Shown: piece after piece, positions 7,972 to 14,588 of the stretch | Layout of the letters: every line of letters starts with the position of its first letter | Numbering within the stretch: the first letter of the stretch is position 1 | Origin: Bacillota bacterium | GTDB taxonomy: Bacteria; Bacillota; Clostridia; Tissierellales; Sedimentibacteraceae | DNA: 27,214 nucleotides | Direction: 5' to 3' | Assembly (NCBI GenBank): GCA_023416855.1 | Contig: JAEZGU010000053.1 | Location: 1-27,214, forward strand | Translations under genes and position numbers: made by a program | The notes under the pieces: model-generated | The model's input: only the letters and a program-made list of their open reading frames with translations | The model's database searches: none | Told to the model about the DNA's origin: nothing

Positions 7972-8994
7972 TTAATTTATAATTGACTCTACAAATAATT
8001 CAACTATTCCGCCGCATACCATTCCATCATCCTCAGCTTCTATTCCTGTCATATCAACCTTAACTAATTTAGATGTTCTGTTATCCATACAAGTAAAAGC
8101 TGTTTGTCTAATGTTTGCTTCTACACAACCTCCACCAATAGTACCTATAATTGTACCATCCTTTAATACTATCATTTTAGTACCTACATCTCTTGGAGCG
8201 GAACCTTTCCTTGATACTAATGTTATCAAAGCTTTAGGTATTTCTTTATAACTATCATTTAGCAAGCCATCCATAACTTCATGGGAGTAAGTACTTGTAC
8301 CTGCTTTCTTATTTTTTACTTCAATTATTTCTGCCATAATGGATATAGCTATCTCAGCAGGAGTTTCTGCACCAATTTTCAACCCTATTGGAGTATATAC
8401 TTTTTCTAATTTATTTTTAGAAACACCTTCATCCTCTAAAAATTCCAGCACTTTTTTAACTCTTACCTTACTACCTATCATTCCTATATATGCATTTTCT
8501 TTTTCAATTATACTCTGCAAACATTCTTGGTCGTATCTATGACCTCTTGTAACTATAATAAAAAAGGTTCCCATGTCTCCTTTAATTTCACTAAGTGCTT
8601 CTTTAAAAGGTTTACAAATTACCTTATCTGCACCTTCTTTTATTGCATTATTTGTAAAATTAATTCTATCATCAATAACTGTTACAGGTAACTCAAGCAT
8701 CTTACACATTTTAATAAGTGGCATGGATATATGCCCTGCACCGCAAATCACTACATTGAATGATTGTCTGATAAAATCATAATATACTCTTTCCTCATTT
8801 ATATTTATTACTTGGCTTTTCTTATTTTCAGGAACATTTGATATAATTTTACTCCATGAAATTTCATTATTTGTTGAATATATTTCTTCTTTATCCGACA
8901 ACAAAAGCTTGTTGCCTATATTATTACCTGTTAATATTGTAATAACAATATTTTCTTTTAAATTATCTAATTCATGTAACTTTTCAAAAAACAT
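7972..8994 (-). CDS. xdhC: XdhC/CoxI family molybdenum cofactor chaperone, domain order reversed
   Basis: A 340-residue protein. The Rossmann-type XdhC C-terminal domain comes first (about 80-226): VVICGAGHIS at 81-90 and TPIGLKIGAETPAEIA at 201-216. The XdhC_CoxI domain comes second (about 254-337): GSAPRDVGTKM, IGGGCVEANIRQ and DDGMVCGG (322-329). In classical XdhC the CoxI part is N-terminal, so the order here is permuted. XdhC binds molybdenum cofactor, promotes its sulfuration and delivers it to xanthine dehydrogenase-type enzymes. No molybdenum hydroxylase gene is in the window; instead the gene sits with an AOR-family enzyme. Start ATG has a GGAGGA site. Confidence 0.88.
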   Translation of the reverse strand: MFFEKLHELDNLKENIVITILTGNNIGNKLLLSDKEEIYSTNNEISWSKIISNVPENKKSQVININEERVYYDFIRQSFNVVICGAGHISMPLIKMCKMLELPVTVIDDRINFTNNAIKEGADKVICKPFKEALSEIKGDMGTFFIIVTRGHRYDQECLQSIIEKENAYIGMIGSKVRVKKVLEFLEDEGVSKNKLEKVYTPIGLKIGAETPAEIAISIMAEIIEVKNKKAGTSTYSHEVMDGLLNDSYKEIPKALITLVSRKGSAPRDVGTKMIVLKDGTIIGTIGGGCVEANIRQTAFTCMDNRTSKLVKVDMTGIEAEDDGMVCGGIVELFVESIIN

Positions 8995-9049
8995 TATAAA
9001 ATCCTCCGAAACTACATTTATGTATTCTATAGCTTATAATCTTAGTATT

Positions 9050-9325
9050 CTATACTTCTTTAGGAATATCTGTTTGATCATCATTTTCTGCTTTTATAGT
9101 TTGATCAGAATTTACTATTTCCTCTTTTTTATCTATAGCTTCTGTTTTTACTTCTTTCTTTTCTTCTAAAGATAAATCTTGTTTTAAATCATTTGAAAAT
9201 TTCTTAAATTCTCCTAATGATTTTCCTACAACTTTCCCTAACTCCGGTAACTTTGATGGTCCTACTACGAATAAAGTAACAAGTAATATAATTATTAGCT
9301 CTCCTGCACCTATTTTACCAAACAT
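9050..9325 (-). CDS. tatA: Twin-arginine translocase subunit TatA/TatE (second copy)
   Basis: A 91-residue protein with the TatA plan: a short N-terminus, one membrane helix (about residues 8-22, ELIIILLVTLFVVGP), the FGP-equivalent VGPSKLPELG hinge, an amphipathic helix (GKVVGKSLGEFKKFSNDL) and a charged, disordered tail. TatA multimers form the pore through which folded, cofactor-containing proteins are exported. It lies 30 bp downstream of the Fe-S protein gene and 55 bp upstream of xdhC, in the same operon as a second tatA at 13411 and the Tat substrate at 12678. No TatC is encoded here and must be elsewhere. The start has an AAGGAG site. Confidence 0.92.
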   Translation of the reverse strand: MFGKIGAGELIIILLVTLFVVGPSKLPELGKVVGKSLGEFKKFSNDLKQDLSLEEKKEVKTEAIDKKEEIVNSDQTIKAENDDQTDIPKEV

Positions 9326-9355
9326 ATGATTCTCCTTTTTAAAAAGATCTTTGCA

Positions 9356-10450
9356 TTACATAAATTGGGATATTTTCTTCCTCAACAGTTCTTTTTTCTT
9401 GCAAATATCGCATTGGCTATCTTTTTTGCTCTTAGGTATAAACTTTTTATTACATGTACTACATGTTTGTAAATTTATTTCTTTTTTTAATATAAATTTT
9501 GGCAATTGAAAGTAACTAATACTTTCTTTACTCAAAGCTTTTTTGGGACAAATTTCTTCACACAAGCCACATTTAAAGCAATTGCCAAAATTATAATATA
9601 CTTTTATGTTTCTTTCTGATTTTTCAATCTTCCATGCCTTACCTGGGCATACATCTATGCATTTGCTGCATCCGTCACAATTTATATTAACATTCCAATA
9701 TTCCCAAAACATATCGGAACTGCAACTTTCACCTTCAACTTTAACATTTTTTAAAGATTCTAACAATACACTTCTATTGAAAAGTTCATTTTTATTAGAC
9801 TCAATTATGGTGTTTAGTGTTTTTATTACTACATTTCCAGATTCTTTTTTAGCCATCTTAAATAAGTTTCTTCTGGATATAACTTCAGTAATTAAATCTT
9901 GAAGTTTACTGTTTTCACTTTCTTCTGTATGAATTTCAAAAATTGGATTTATTCCAATTTGCTTCACAAAAATTAATGCTTTATCTAAATTATCTTTAAA
10001 TAAAGAATTATCGTATCCATATTGGCATTTAACACAACTGCTCAAATTAAAATGAAATTTCTTTTCCTTGTGAATTATAAAAAGTGCCGAGATTAATTCT
10101 GGATGCAATGAATTTAAACAACTAATTTTTAAATTACCTATTGCTCCTTCTAACGAACAAGAAAATACTAAATTTTCCTTTTCTTCGGCATTAACATATA
10201 TTTCTTCATCACCTATTCCTTTTAATGTTATAGCTTGTGTTGGACATTTAACTTTGCACATTCCACATTCAGTACATAATTTTTCATCAAAATATATCTG
10301 GCCATTTTTAAATATTATTGCATTTTCAAAGCAGGATTCTTTACATATTTGACACCTTGAACTTTTGCAGTAAGTATTTATACATTTATCCTTATTTAAT
10401 TCAGGTATGTTTTCTTTTGTTAAATTATGAATTAATAATTCTAATATCAT
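9356..10450 (-). CDS. Multi-cluster 4Fe-4S protein with C-terminal zinc-ribbon-like motif
   Basis: A 364-residue cytoplasmic-looking protein without signal peptide. Cysteine groups in order: an atypical C-x4-C-x4-C-x2-C-x3-C set near the N-terminus, LCTECGMCKVKCP (ferredoxin motif), an isolated C-x2-C in the middle, then NCDGCSKCIDVCP and NCFKCGLCEEICP (two ferredoxin motifs). The end has C-x2-C and C-x2-C separated by about 13 residues (TCSTCNKK ... QCDICKKK), like a zinc ribbon. It is probably an electron carrier or assembly factor for the AOR directly upstream. Start moved to the ATG at 10450 because GAGAGTG is correctly spaced there and the GTG nine bases upstream has no proper site. I know no named family for the whole arrangement. 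Confidence 0.8.
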   Translation of the reverse strand: MILELLIHNLTKENIPELNKDKCINTYCKSSRCQICKESCFENAIIFKNGQIYFDEKLCTECGMCKVKCPTQAITLKGIGDEEIYVNAEEKENLVFSCSLEGAIGNLKISCLNSLHPELISALFIIHKEKKFHFNLSSCVKCQYGYDNSLFKDNLDKALIFVKQIGINPIFEIHTEESENSKLQDLITEVISRRNLFKMAKKESGNVVIKTLNTIIESNKNELFNRSVLLESLKNVKVEGESCSSDMFWEYWNVNINCDGCSKCIDVCPGKAWKIEKSERNIKVYYNFGNCFKCGLCEEICPKKALSKESISYFQLPKFILKKEINLQTCSTCNKKFIPKSKKDSQCDICKKKELLRKKISQFM

Positions 10451-10476
10451 ATAAATCACTCTCTTTTTTTATATAA

Positions 10477-10503
10477 AATGGGAAAGCAAAATGCTTTCCC
10501 ATT
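10477..10503 (-). terminator. Strong hairpin between the AOR and Fe-S genes (attenuator or processing site)
   Basis: AATGGGAAAGCA pairs with TGCTTTCCCATT (12 bp, loop of 3). On the minus strand it is followed by TTTTATATAAAA, a U-rich but interrupted tail. It lies between the AOR stop codon and the next gene's start, inside an otherwise continuous operon. It could terminate part of the transcripts or protect the 3' end of the upstream message, raising the AOR level relative to the genes after it. Confidence 0.65.
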
Positions 10504-10523
10504 CTACTATTTATAGTACTATG

Positions 10524-12626
10524 CTATGGAAGTAAGTTTAATCTTTCAAGTTCATCAGCAACATCTTTAAGACCTAATTTTTCGTAGGTAGCTCTTGTAG
10601 GTGCTCCTGTTTTCTCATCCCAACCATATTCTTTATAGAGCATAGTTAATGCTAACTGCATATCATCTCTGTCAAGCTTAACTGTACCTTCTGTAAATGG
10701 CTTCATGTCAGGATCAACATTGAATACCCACTCAGGTATAGTATCATGCTCATTTCTCATATCTACTGTATTCATTTGTTTTATTGTTGCTGCTCTATGA
10801 AGAGTACATATTCTTTCAGCCATATAATCCAATTCTTTTTCTGATGTTTCTAAACCTGTAGCTAAGCTAAAGAATTTAGACTCTAAAGCTGTATCTCCTC
10901 TGTAATTTCTATCCCTAGATGGTGATACTGTCATAGGCCATACCCAGTTACATAACGTAATTGAATCATGTAAAAAGTTTCTGTCAATTGACCATTTAGC
11001 AAATTTAGCTTTATATTCATTCATTGGAGTATAATTCTTTGGTGCATCTAATGCATCTGGAGAACCCCAAACTTCACCAGCTATTTCTTTTAACAATTCA
11101 ATAGGAAGACCTGCTCCTATAAAGTTCATATGAGTATGAGAGTTTGCATCTCTGTTAAACATAATGTTAACTAATACTCCCACCTGCGCACCTGATTCAT
11201 TACTATGGTGTTTTGGAAATGCCATCTTAGACCAAATATTGTTTCCATATCCATCCCAGTATTCTTTACCTAAGTTCCATCTTTGATCTAACCAATATGG
11301 TCCATCTAATAGATGAGAGAATTCTCCATCTTTAATTAAATTATTATAATATTCAACCATCCATCCGGGATCGCCATTTTCTAATAACTCAAAATTAATG
11401 CTGTCATATTCTTCTTTAGGAAGAACTTCTTTTAATTTACCGGAATTGTATGCATATTTGAAATCTCTTGGTAATTGGCCATAGTTACTCCAGATACCAT
11501 AATCATCTGCTAGTCTTGAGCCAAGGCATTTAGTAATCATTGAATCCATACCTTTGCTTTCTCCATCAGCAAAACCTTTAACCATTGCATTAGCCGGTGA
11601 TGAATAGTTTATACAAGTACTTGTTGCATATGGAGTTAAACCATATTTTTCAAGTTCCGGCATGTACATATTTGATTGACAACGTATTGGACATGAATAG
11701 CATCCAGCCATTTTTACTGTTCTTTCTTCAGCTATAGGTCCTAAATCAAATACTGCTTTTTGTGTACGAAGTCCAACTTTATTTTTATCTCCTGCTGCGC
11801 ACTCTCCAGTTTCTACCGGTGGTTTTGCTGCTCCCCAGAACAATCCAAGCTGTGCTGTCCAACGGCTTCCTGGATTATGATACTCAGCCCAAGGTTGCGG
11901 AGTATTTGGTACAACATGTTGATTATTAGCACCGATAATATCAGTCATCATGTATTCATTTAATTTCAACCACTCTTGAGCATTTTCATCTGCTAAGTGA
12001 ACTGCTCTTTTACCTATTATACCAATTGCTTTTAACTTTTTGGCCCCTAAAATTCCTCCATGTCCTCCAGCTGAGTGATTTACAGAGTTAACTATTGAAG
12101 CTAAGTTTCTTTGTTTTTCTCCTGCTTGACCTATTGCAGCTATACAAGCTTCTTTACCCATTATATCATTAATTGCTTTTGTAGTATCTACTGTTCCTTT
12201 ACCCCATAAGTTGCTTGCATCTTCAATTGATACTTTGTCATCTTCAATTTTTATCCAAACTGGAGATTTTGCTTCACCTTCAACTACAATCGCATCATAT
12301 CCTGCAAATTTCATCCAAGCACCAAAGTTTCCTCCCATATGGCTATCTGTAATAGCATTATATGGATTTGTTGGTCCTAAAGATGTAATATTTGTTCTAC
12401 CGCTACAAGGCGCTGCTGTTCCAGTTAAAGGTCCAACTGCAAATACTACCTTGTTTGCTTCATCAAATGCTTTTGTTCCTTGTGGCACTTCATCAAATAT
12501 AATCTTGTATCCAAGACCTGCACCACCTATTAAATCTTTATATTTCATTGAATCTTCAACTTTTATACTATTAGTTGTTAAGTTGACTCTTAATAAATTT
12601 CCTGTCCAACCTGATACCTTAGCCAT
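10524..12626 (-). CDS. Aldehyde:ferredoxin oxidoreductase family protein (tungsten/molybdenum pterin enzyme, YdhV-like)
   Basis: A 700-residue protein with the AOR N-terminal domain (about 1-205; GWTGNLLRVNL, GPLTGTAAPCSGR, GGHGGILGAKKLKAIGI) followed by AOR domains 2/3. The 4Fe-4S ligands are likely C309, C312 and C316 (CYSCPIRC) plus C559 (LCNWVWP), matching C-x2-C-x3-C and the distant fourth cysteine of the family. AOR enzymes carry a tungsto- or molybdo-bispterin and oxidise aldehydes or reduce acids or aromatic CoA thioesters; substrate is unknown here. No signal peptide is present. The length is above the roughly 600 residues of classical AOR and fits the E. coli YdhV-like branch. Start set at the ATG at 12626, seven bases after GGAGGAA, not the upstream TTG. 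Confidence 0.9.
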   Translation of the reverse strand: MAKVSGWTGNLLRVNLTTNSIKVEDSMKYKDLIGGAGLGYKIIFDEVPQGTKAFDEANKVVFAVGPLTGTAAPCSGRTNITSLGPTNPYNAITDSHMGGNFGAWMKFAGYDAIVVEGEAKSPVWIKIEDDKVSIEDASNLWGKGTVDTTKAINDIMGKEACIAAIGQAGEKQRNLASIVNSVNHSAGGHGGILGAKKLKAIGIIGKRAVHLADENAQEWLKLNEYMMTDIIGANNQHVVPNTPQPWAEYHNPGSRWTAQLGLFWGAAKPPVETGECAAGDKNKVGLRTQKAVFDLGPIAEERTVKMAGCYSCPIRCQSNMYMPELEKYGLTPYATSTCINYSSPANAMVKGFADGESKGMDSMITKCLGSRLADDYGIWSNYGQLPRDFKYAYNSGKLKEVLPKEEYDSINFELLENGDPGWMVEYYNNLIKDGEFSHLLDGPYWLDQRWNLGKEYWDGYGNNIWSKMAFPKHHSNESGAQVGVLVNIMFNRDANSHTHMNFIGAGLPIELLKEIAGEVWGSPDALDAPKNYTPMNEYKAKFAKWSIDRNFLHDSITLCNWVWPMTVSPSRDRNYRGDTALESKFFSLATGLETSEKELDYMAERICTLHRAATIKQMNTVDMRNEHDTIPEWVFNVDPDMKPFTEGTVKLDRDDMQLALTMLYKEYGWDEKTGAPTRATYEKLGLKDVADELERLNLLP

Positions 12627-12677
12627 TATTCTTCCTCCAATCAAAAATTTATTAATATATGTATTTAAAAATATTTA

Positions 12678-13355
12678 CTAAGCACTGTATCCTAATTTTC
12701 TCACTGATGCCTCGAATTTTTCCCATGGAATCATTCTTAATGCACCTGTTATGCAGTTATCTGCACATGCACCACATAAAATACATTTTGTTGATTTGTT
12801 TGTTTCAGGGTCAATTGTAGGCATGTTCCATGGGCATGCTTCTGTACATGCTCCACATCCTATACAAAGATCATTATCAACTGACCAAGCTTTTGTAGTT
12901 TCATTTTGTTTTATAGCCTGCTTAGGACAAGCAGCTGCACATTTAGCATCTTCACATTGATGACAAGTTTCAGGTGTCATTAAAAAGTTACCAAAATATC
13001 CATTTTCATCACGCCAATTATCTTTGATTTCATCACCATAGTTAAAGTTTCTTGCTATTTTAACTCTGGATACAAACGGATGTATTTTTCCGTCGTTTGC
13101 TACAGTACAAACCATTTCACATCTTTGACAACCTGTACATTTATTTGCTTCCGCAACAAGTAATCCTGTTGGAGTTACAAATGCCTGTACACCTTCTACC
13201 GGTGCATCTGTTGGTTCTTCAGGTTTTGAGCAACCAATAAGATTTAAAACTGAAGTTGTAACTGCAACTCCTGCAATACTCTTACCGCTCAATTTTAAAA
13301 ATTCACGTCTTGTTCTTACTTTTTTGATAAAATTATCAATTTCTCTTTCAAACAT
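12678..13355 (-). CDS. Tat-exported ferredoxin-like lipoprotein (DmsB/YdhX type, four 4Fe-4S clusters)
   Basis: A 225-residue protein. The N-terminus has a textbook twin-arginine signal, TRREFLKL with R16-R17, a moderate hydrophobic stretch, and a lipobox LIGC ending at C42, so the mature protein should be lipid-anchored outside the membrane. Sixteen cysteines form four clusters: C73/76/79/83, C131/134/139/143, C164/167/170/174 and C191/194/197/201, the order found in DMSO-reductase B subunits. It is an electron-transfer subunit, most likely for the AOR gene 51 bp downstream. Because Tat exports folded proteins, it could carry the signal-less AOR with it, as in other Tat hitchhiker complexes. 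That coupling is inference. A TatA gene lies directly upstream. Confidence 0.92.
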   Translation of the reverse strand: MFEREIDNFIKKVRTRREFLKLSGKSIAGVAVTTSVLNLIGCSKPEEPTDAPVEGVQAFVTPTGLLVAEANKCTGCQRCEMVCTVANDGKIHPFVSRVKIARNFNYGDEIKDNWRDENGYFGNFLMTPETCHQCEDAKCAAACPKQAIKQNETTKAWSVDNDLCIGCGACTEACPWNMPTIDPETNKSTKCILCGACADNCITGALRMIPWEKFEASVRKLGYSA

Positions 13356-13410
13356 AATTACTCTCCCTTCAAAATAGATAATACTTCACGAATATGTTGT
13401 AATTTATAGT

Positions 13411-13590
13411 TTAACTTTCTTCAATATTCTTTTCTTCTATTTGGTCATTTGTTTTATTTACATTGCTTTTGAATTCATTAATAGATTTACCAAGTGCTTT
13501 GCCTATCTCTGGTAATTTTGTTGGACCAAAAATTATTAAAGCAATTGCTAAAACTAAAATCAGCTCTCCTGCTCCTATTTTACCAAACAT
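13411..13590 (-). CDS. tatA: Twin-arginine translocase subunit TatA/TatE (first copy)
   Basis: A 59-residue minimal TatA: membrane helix ELILVLAIALIIFGP (about 8-22), TKLPEIG hinge, amphipathic helix GKALGKSINEFKSNV and a short charged tail. The FGP motif after the helix is intact. I placed the start at the ATG at 13590, preceded by AAAGGAGATGACATA; an upstream ATG 18 bases earlier overlaps this ribosome binding site. The N-terminal FGKIGAGELI is nearly identical to that of the second copy at 9325, suggesting duplication. It sits immediately upstream of the Tat substrate gene, consistent with a dedicated export role. Confidence 0.92.
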   Translation of the reverse strand: MFGKIGAGELILVLAIALIIFGPTKLPEIGKALGKSINEFKSNVNKTNDQIEEKNIEES

Positions 13591-13625
13591 TATGTCATCT
13601 CCTTTCATATAATTATTATTTTACT

Positions 13626-14240
13626 CTATGGATTTTGTTCAGCTTCAACTTCAATCCACTCGGCTATAGAAGCCGCATGAGCTCTTTTCATAAAATCTTC
13701 AGAGTATAAATATATCGCGTTATTAGAAGCTTTAACTTCTTGAATATCTTTATATTCTTCTTTCTTCTTTAGCTGATTATATATTTCCAAGAAATCATCT
13801 TTTGACAATTTGAAAGGTGCTTTACTAAATAATTTAACATTAGTAGGTCTTGGATAAATTTTAGACTCTTGCCTAACAGTATCTGCTATCATTTTGAAAA
13901 AATCTTTTTCTTCCACTACTATCATCATATTAGCATAATTTTTAGTTATGAAATTTATTGAATATAAATAAACTTTTTCTTTTCCTTTGTGAACAACTAT
14001 ATCCAAAAAATCATCTCTTTTGTTCAATTCTTCTATCATTGTTAGAACTTCGTCAACTTCTAAAGATATAGGTTCTTCTAACAAATCTTCTGCATTTGTT
14101 AATTCTCCTTCAGAAGACTTGTCCCTAATAAAATTACCAATCAGTGCAACCTTATCCTCATCCTCATCTGTTACTTCTATATCAGAGTCTATATTTCCTT
14201 CAACATACATATTTTCCTCAATATTAAATTCTTCATCCAT
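13626..14240 (-). CDS. Unknown acidic protein with an internal repeat, first gene of the AOR operon
   Basis: A 204-residue soluble protein that I do not recognise. The first 60 residues are very acidic and probably disordered (EVTDEDEDK). Two similar segments follow: one around VDEVLTMIEELNKRDDFLDI ... VYLYSINFITKNYA and one around KDDFLEIYNQLKKKEEYKDI ... IYLYSEDFMKRAHA. Both show a helix, a charged turn, and a YLYSxxF strand-helix, so the fold is probably an ancient duplication. It has no signal or metal-binding cysteines. As the leading gene of the operon it might be a chaperone or maturation factor comparable in position to the unknown ydhW/ydhT products; that is a guess. Start is the ATG at 14240, with GGAGGA eight bases upstream; a longer frame to 14336 lacks a site and encodes an unlikely hydrophobic lead. 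Confidence 0.75.
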   Translation of the reverse strand: MDEEFNIEENMYVEGNIDSDIEVTDEDEDKVALIGNFIRDKSSEGELTNAEDLLEEPISLEVDEVLTMIEELNKRDDFLDIVVHKGKEKVYLYSINFITKNYANMMIVVEEKDFFKMIADTVRQESKIYPRPTNVKLFSKAPFKLSKDDFLEIYNQLKKKEEYKDIQEVKASNNAIYLYSEDFMKRAHAASIAEWIEVEAEQNP

Positions 14241-14268
14241 GAAATTAATCCTCCAAAAAAAAATAAGA

Positions 14269-14290
14269 TTGTTAATTATAATATTAACAA
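14269..14290. promoter_or_regulatory. Rex-like inverted repeat in the AOR operon leader
   Basis: TTGTTAA and TTAACAA flank an 8-bp AT-only spacer, giving perfect 7-bp inverted half-sites between the -10 element (14308-14313) and the start codon (14240). The half-sites equal those of the clostridial redox regulator Rex, but the canonical Rex site has a 4-bp spacer. It is therefore a dyad operator candidate and not a confident Rex site. Confidence 0.4.
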
Positions 14291-14307
14291 AGGTAAAATA
14301 TAGGAAG

Positions 14308-14336
14308 ATTATAGCATGATAATCGTATTCATACAA
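14308..14336 (-). promoter_or_regulatory. Sigma-A-type promoter of the AOR operon
   Basis: On the minus strand TTGTAT (14331-14336) and TATAAT (14308-14313) are separated by exactly 17 bp, and the -10 is preceded by TGC (partial extended -10). Transcription would begin near 14301, giving a leader of about 60 bases that contains the inverted repeat at 14269-14290. The interval 14241-14588, with no gene, contains this promoter and the divergent DegV promoter. Confidence 0.7.
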
Positions 14337-14503
14337 CTACAAAAAATTAGTAATTATTTACAATTATTTTTAATAGCTTGAATAAAACCTTTCTTTTCTA
14401 AATAAGTAGTTTTACTTTTACGATATATGAATTATTAATTATTTAACATGTTTGCTTAGAAATTATATAAATAATAACAAGCAGGATAATTTGTCAAAAA
14501 AGG

Positions 14504-14532
14504 TTGAATGATGTCGAACAAGATGATATGAT
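14504..14532 (+). promoter_or_regulatory. Sigma-A-type promoter of the DegV gene
   Basis: TTGAAT (14504-14509) and TATGAT (14527-14532) are separated by 17 bp, upstream of the DegV ribosome binding site, with a predicted leader of about 50 bases. Confidence 0.6.
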
Positions 14533-14588
14533 ATAGCAAAAAAATATTAGAAATGAAATTATTTTCTATATCATGATTGGAGTATCTT

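Noticed and set aside
12211..12681. A 156-codon plus-strand frame opposite the AOR gene
   Set aside because: It lies entirely antisense to a strong AOR coding sequence, has low-complexity composition with no domain and no ribosome binding site; it is a shadow of the real gene.
14269..14290. Calling the dyad a definite Rex site
   Set aside because: Half-sites match but the spacer is 8 bp while Rex sites have 4 bp.
14241..14336. N-terminal extension of the unknown protein to 14336
   Set aside because: The extension lacks a ribosome binding site, overlaps the -10 and -35 elements of the operon promoter and would begin upstream of the predicted transcript; the ATG at 14240 has GGAGGA.
14241..14588. 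A molybdenum-cofactor or other riboswitch in front of the AOR operon
   Set aside because: The leader is only about 60 bases and AT-rich, without the conserved multi-stem elements needed.
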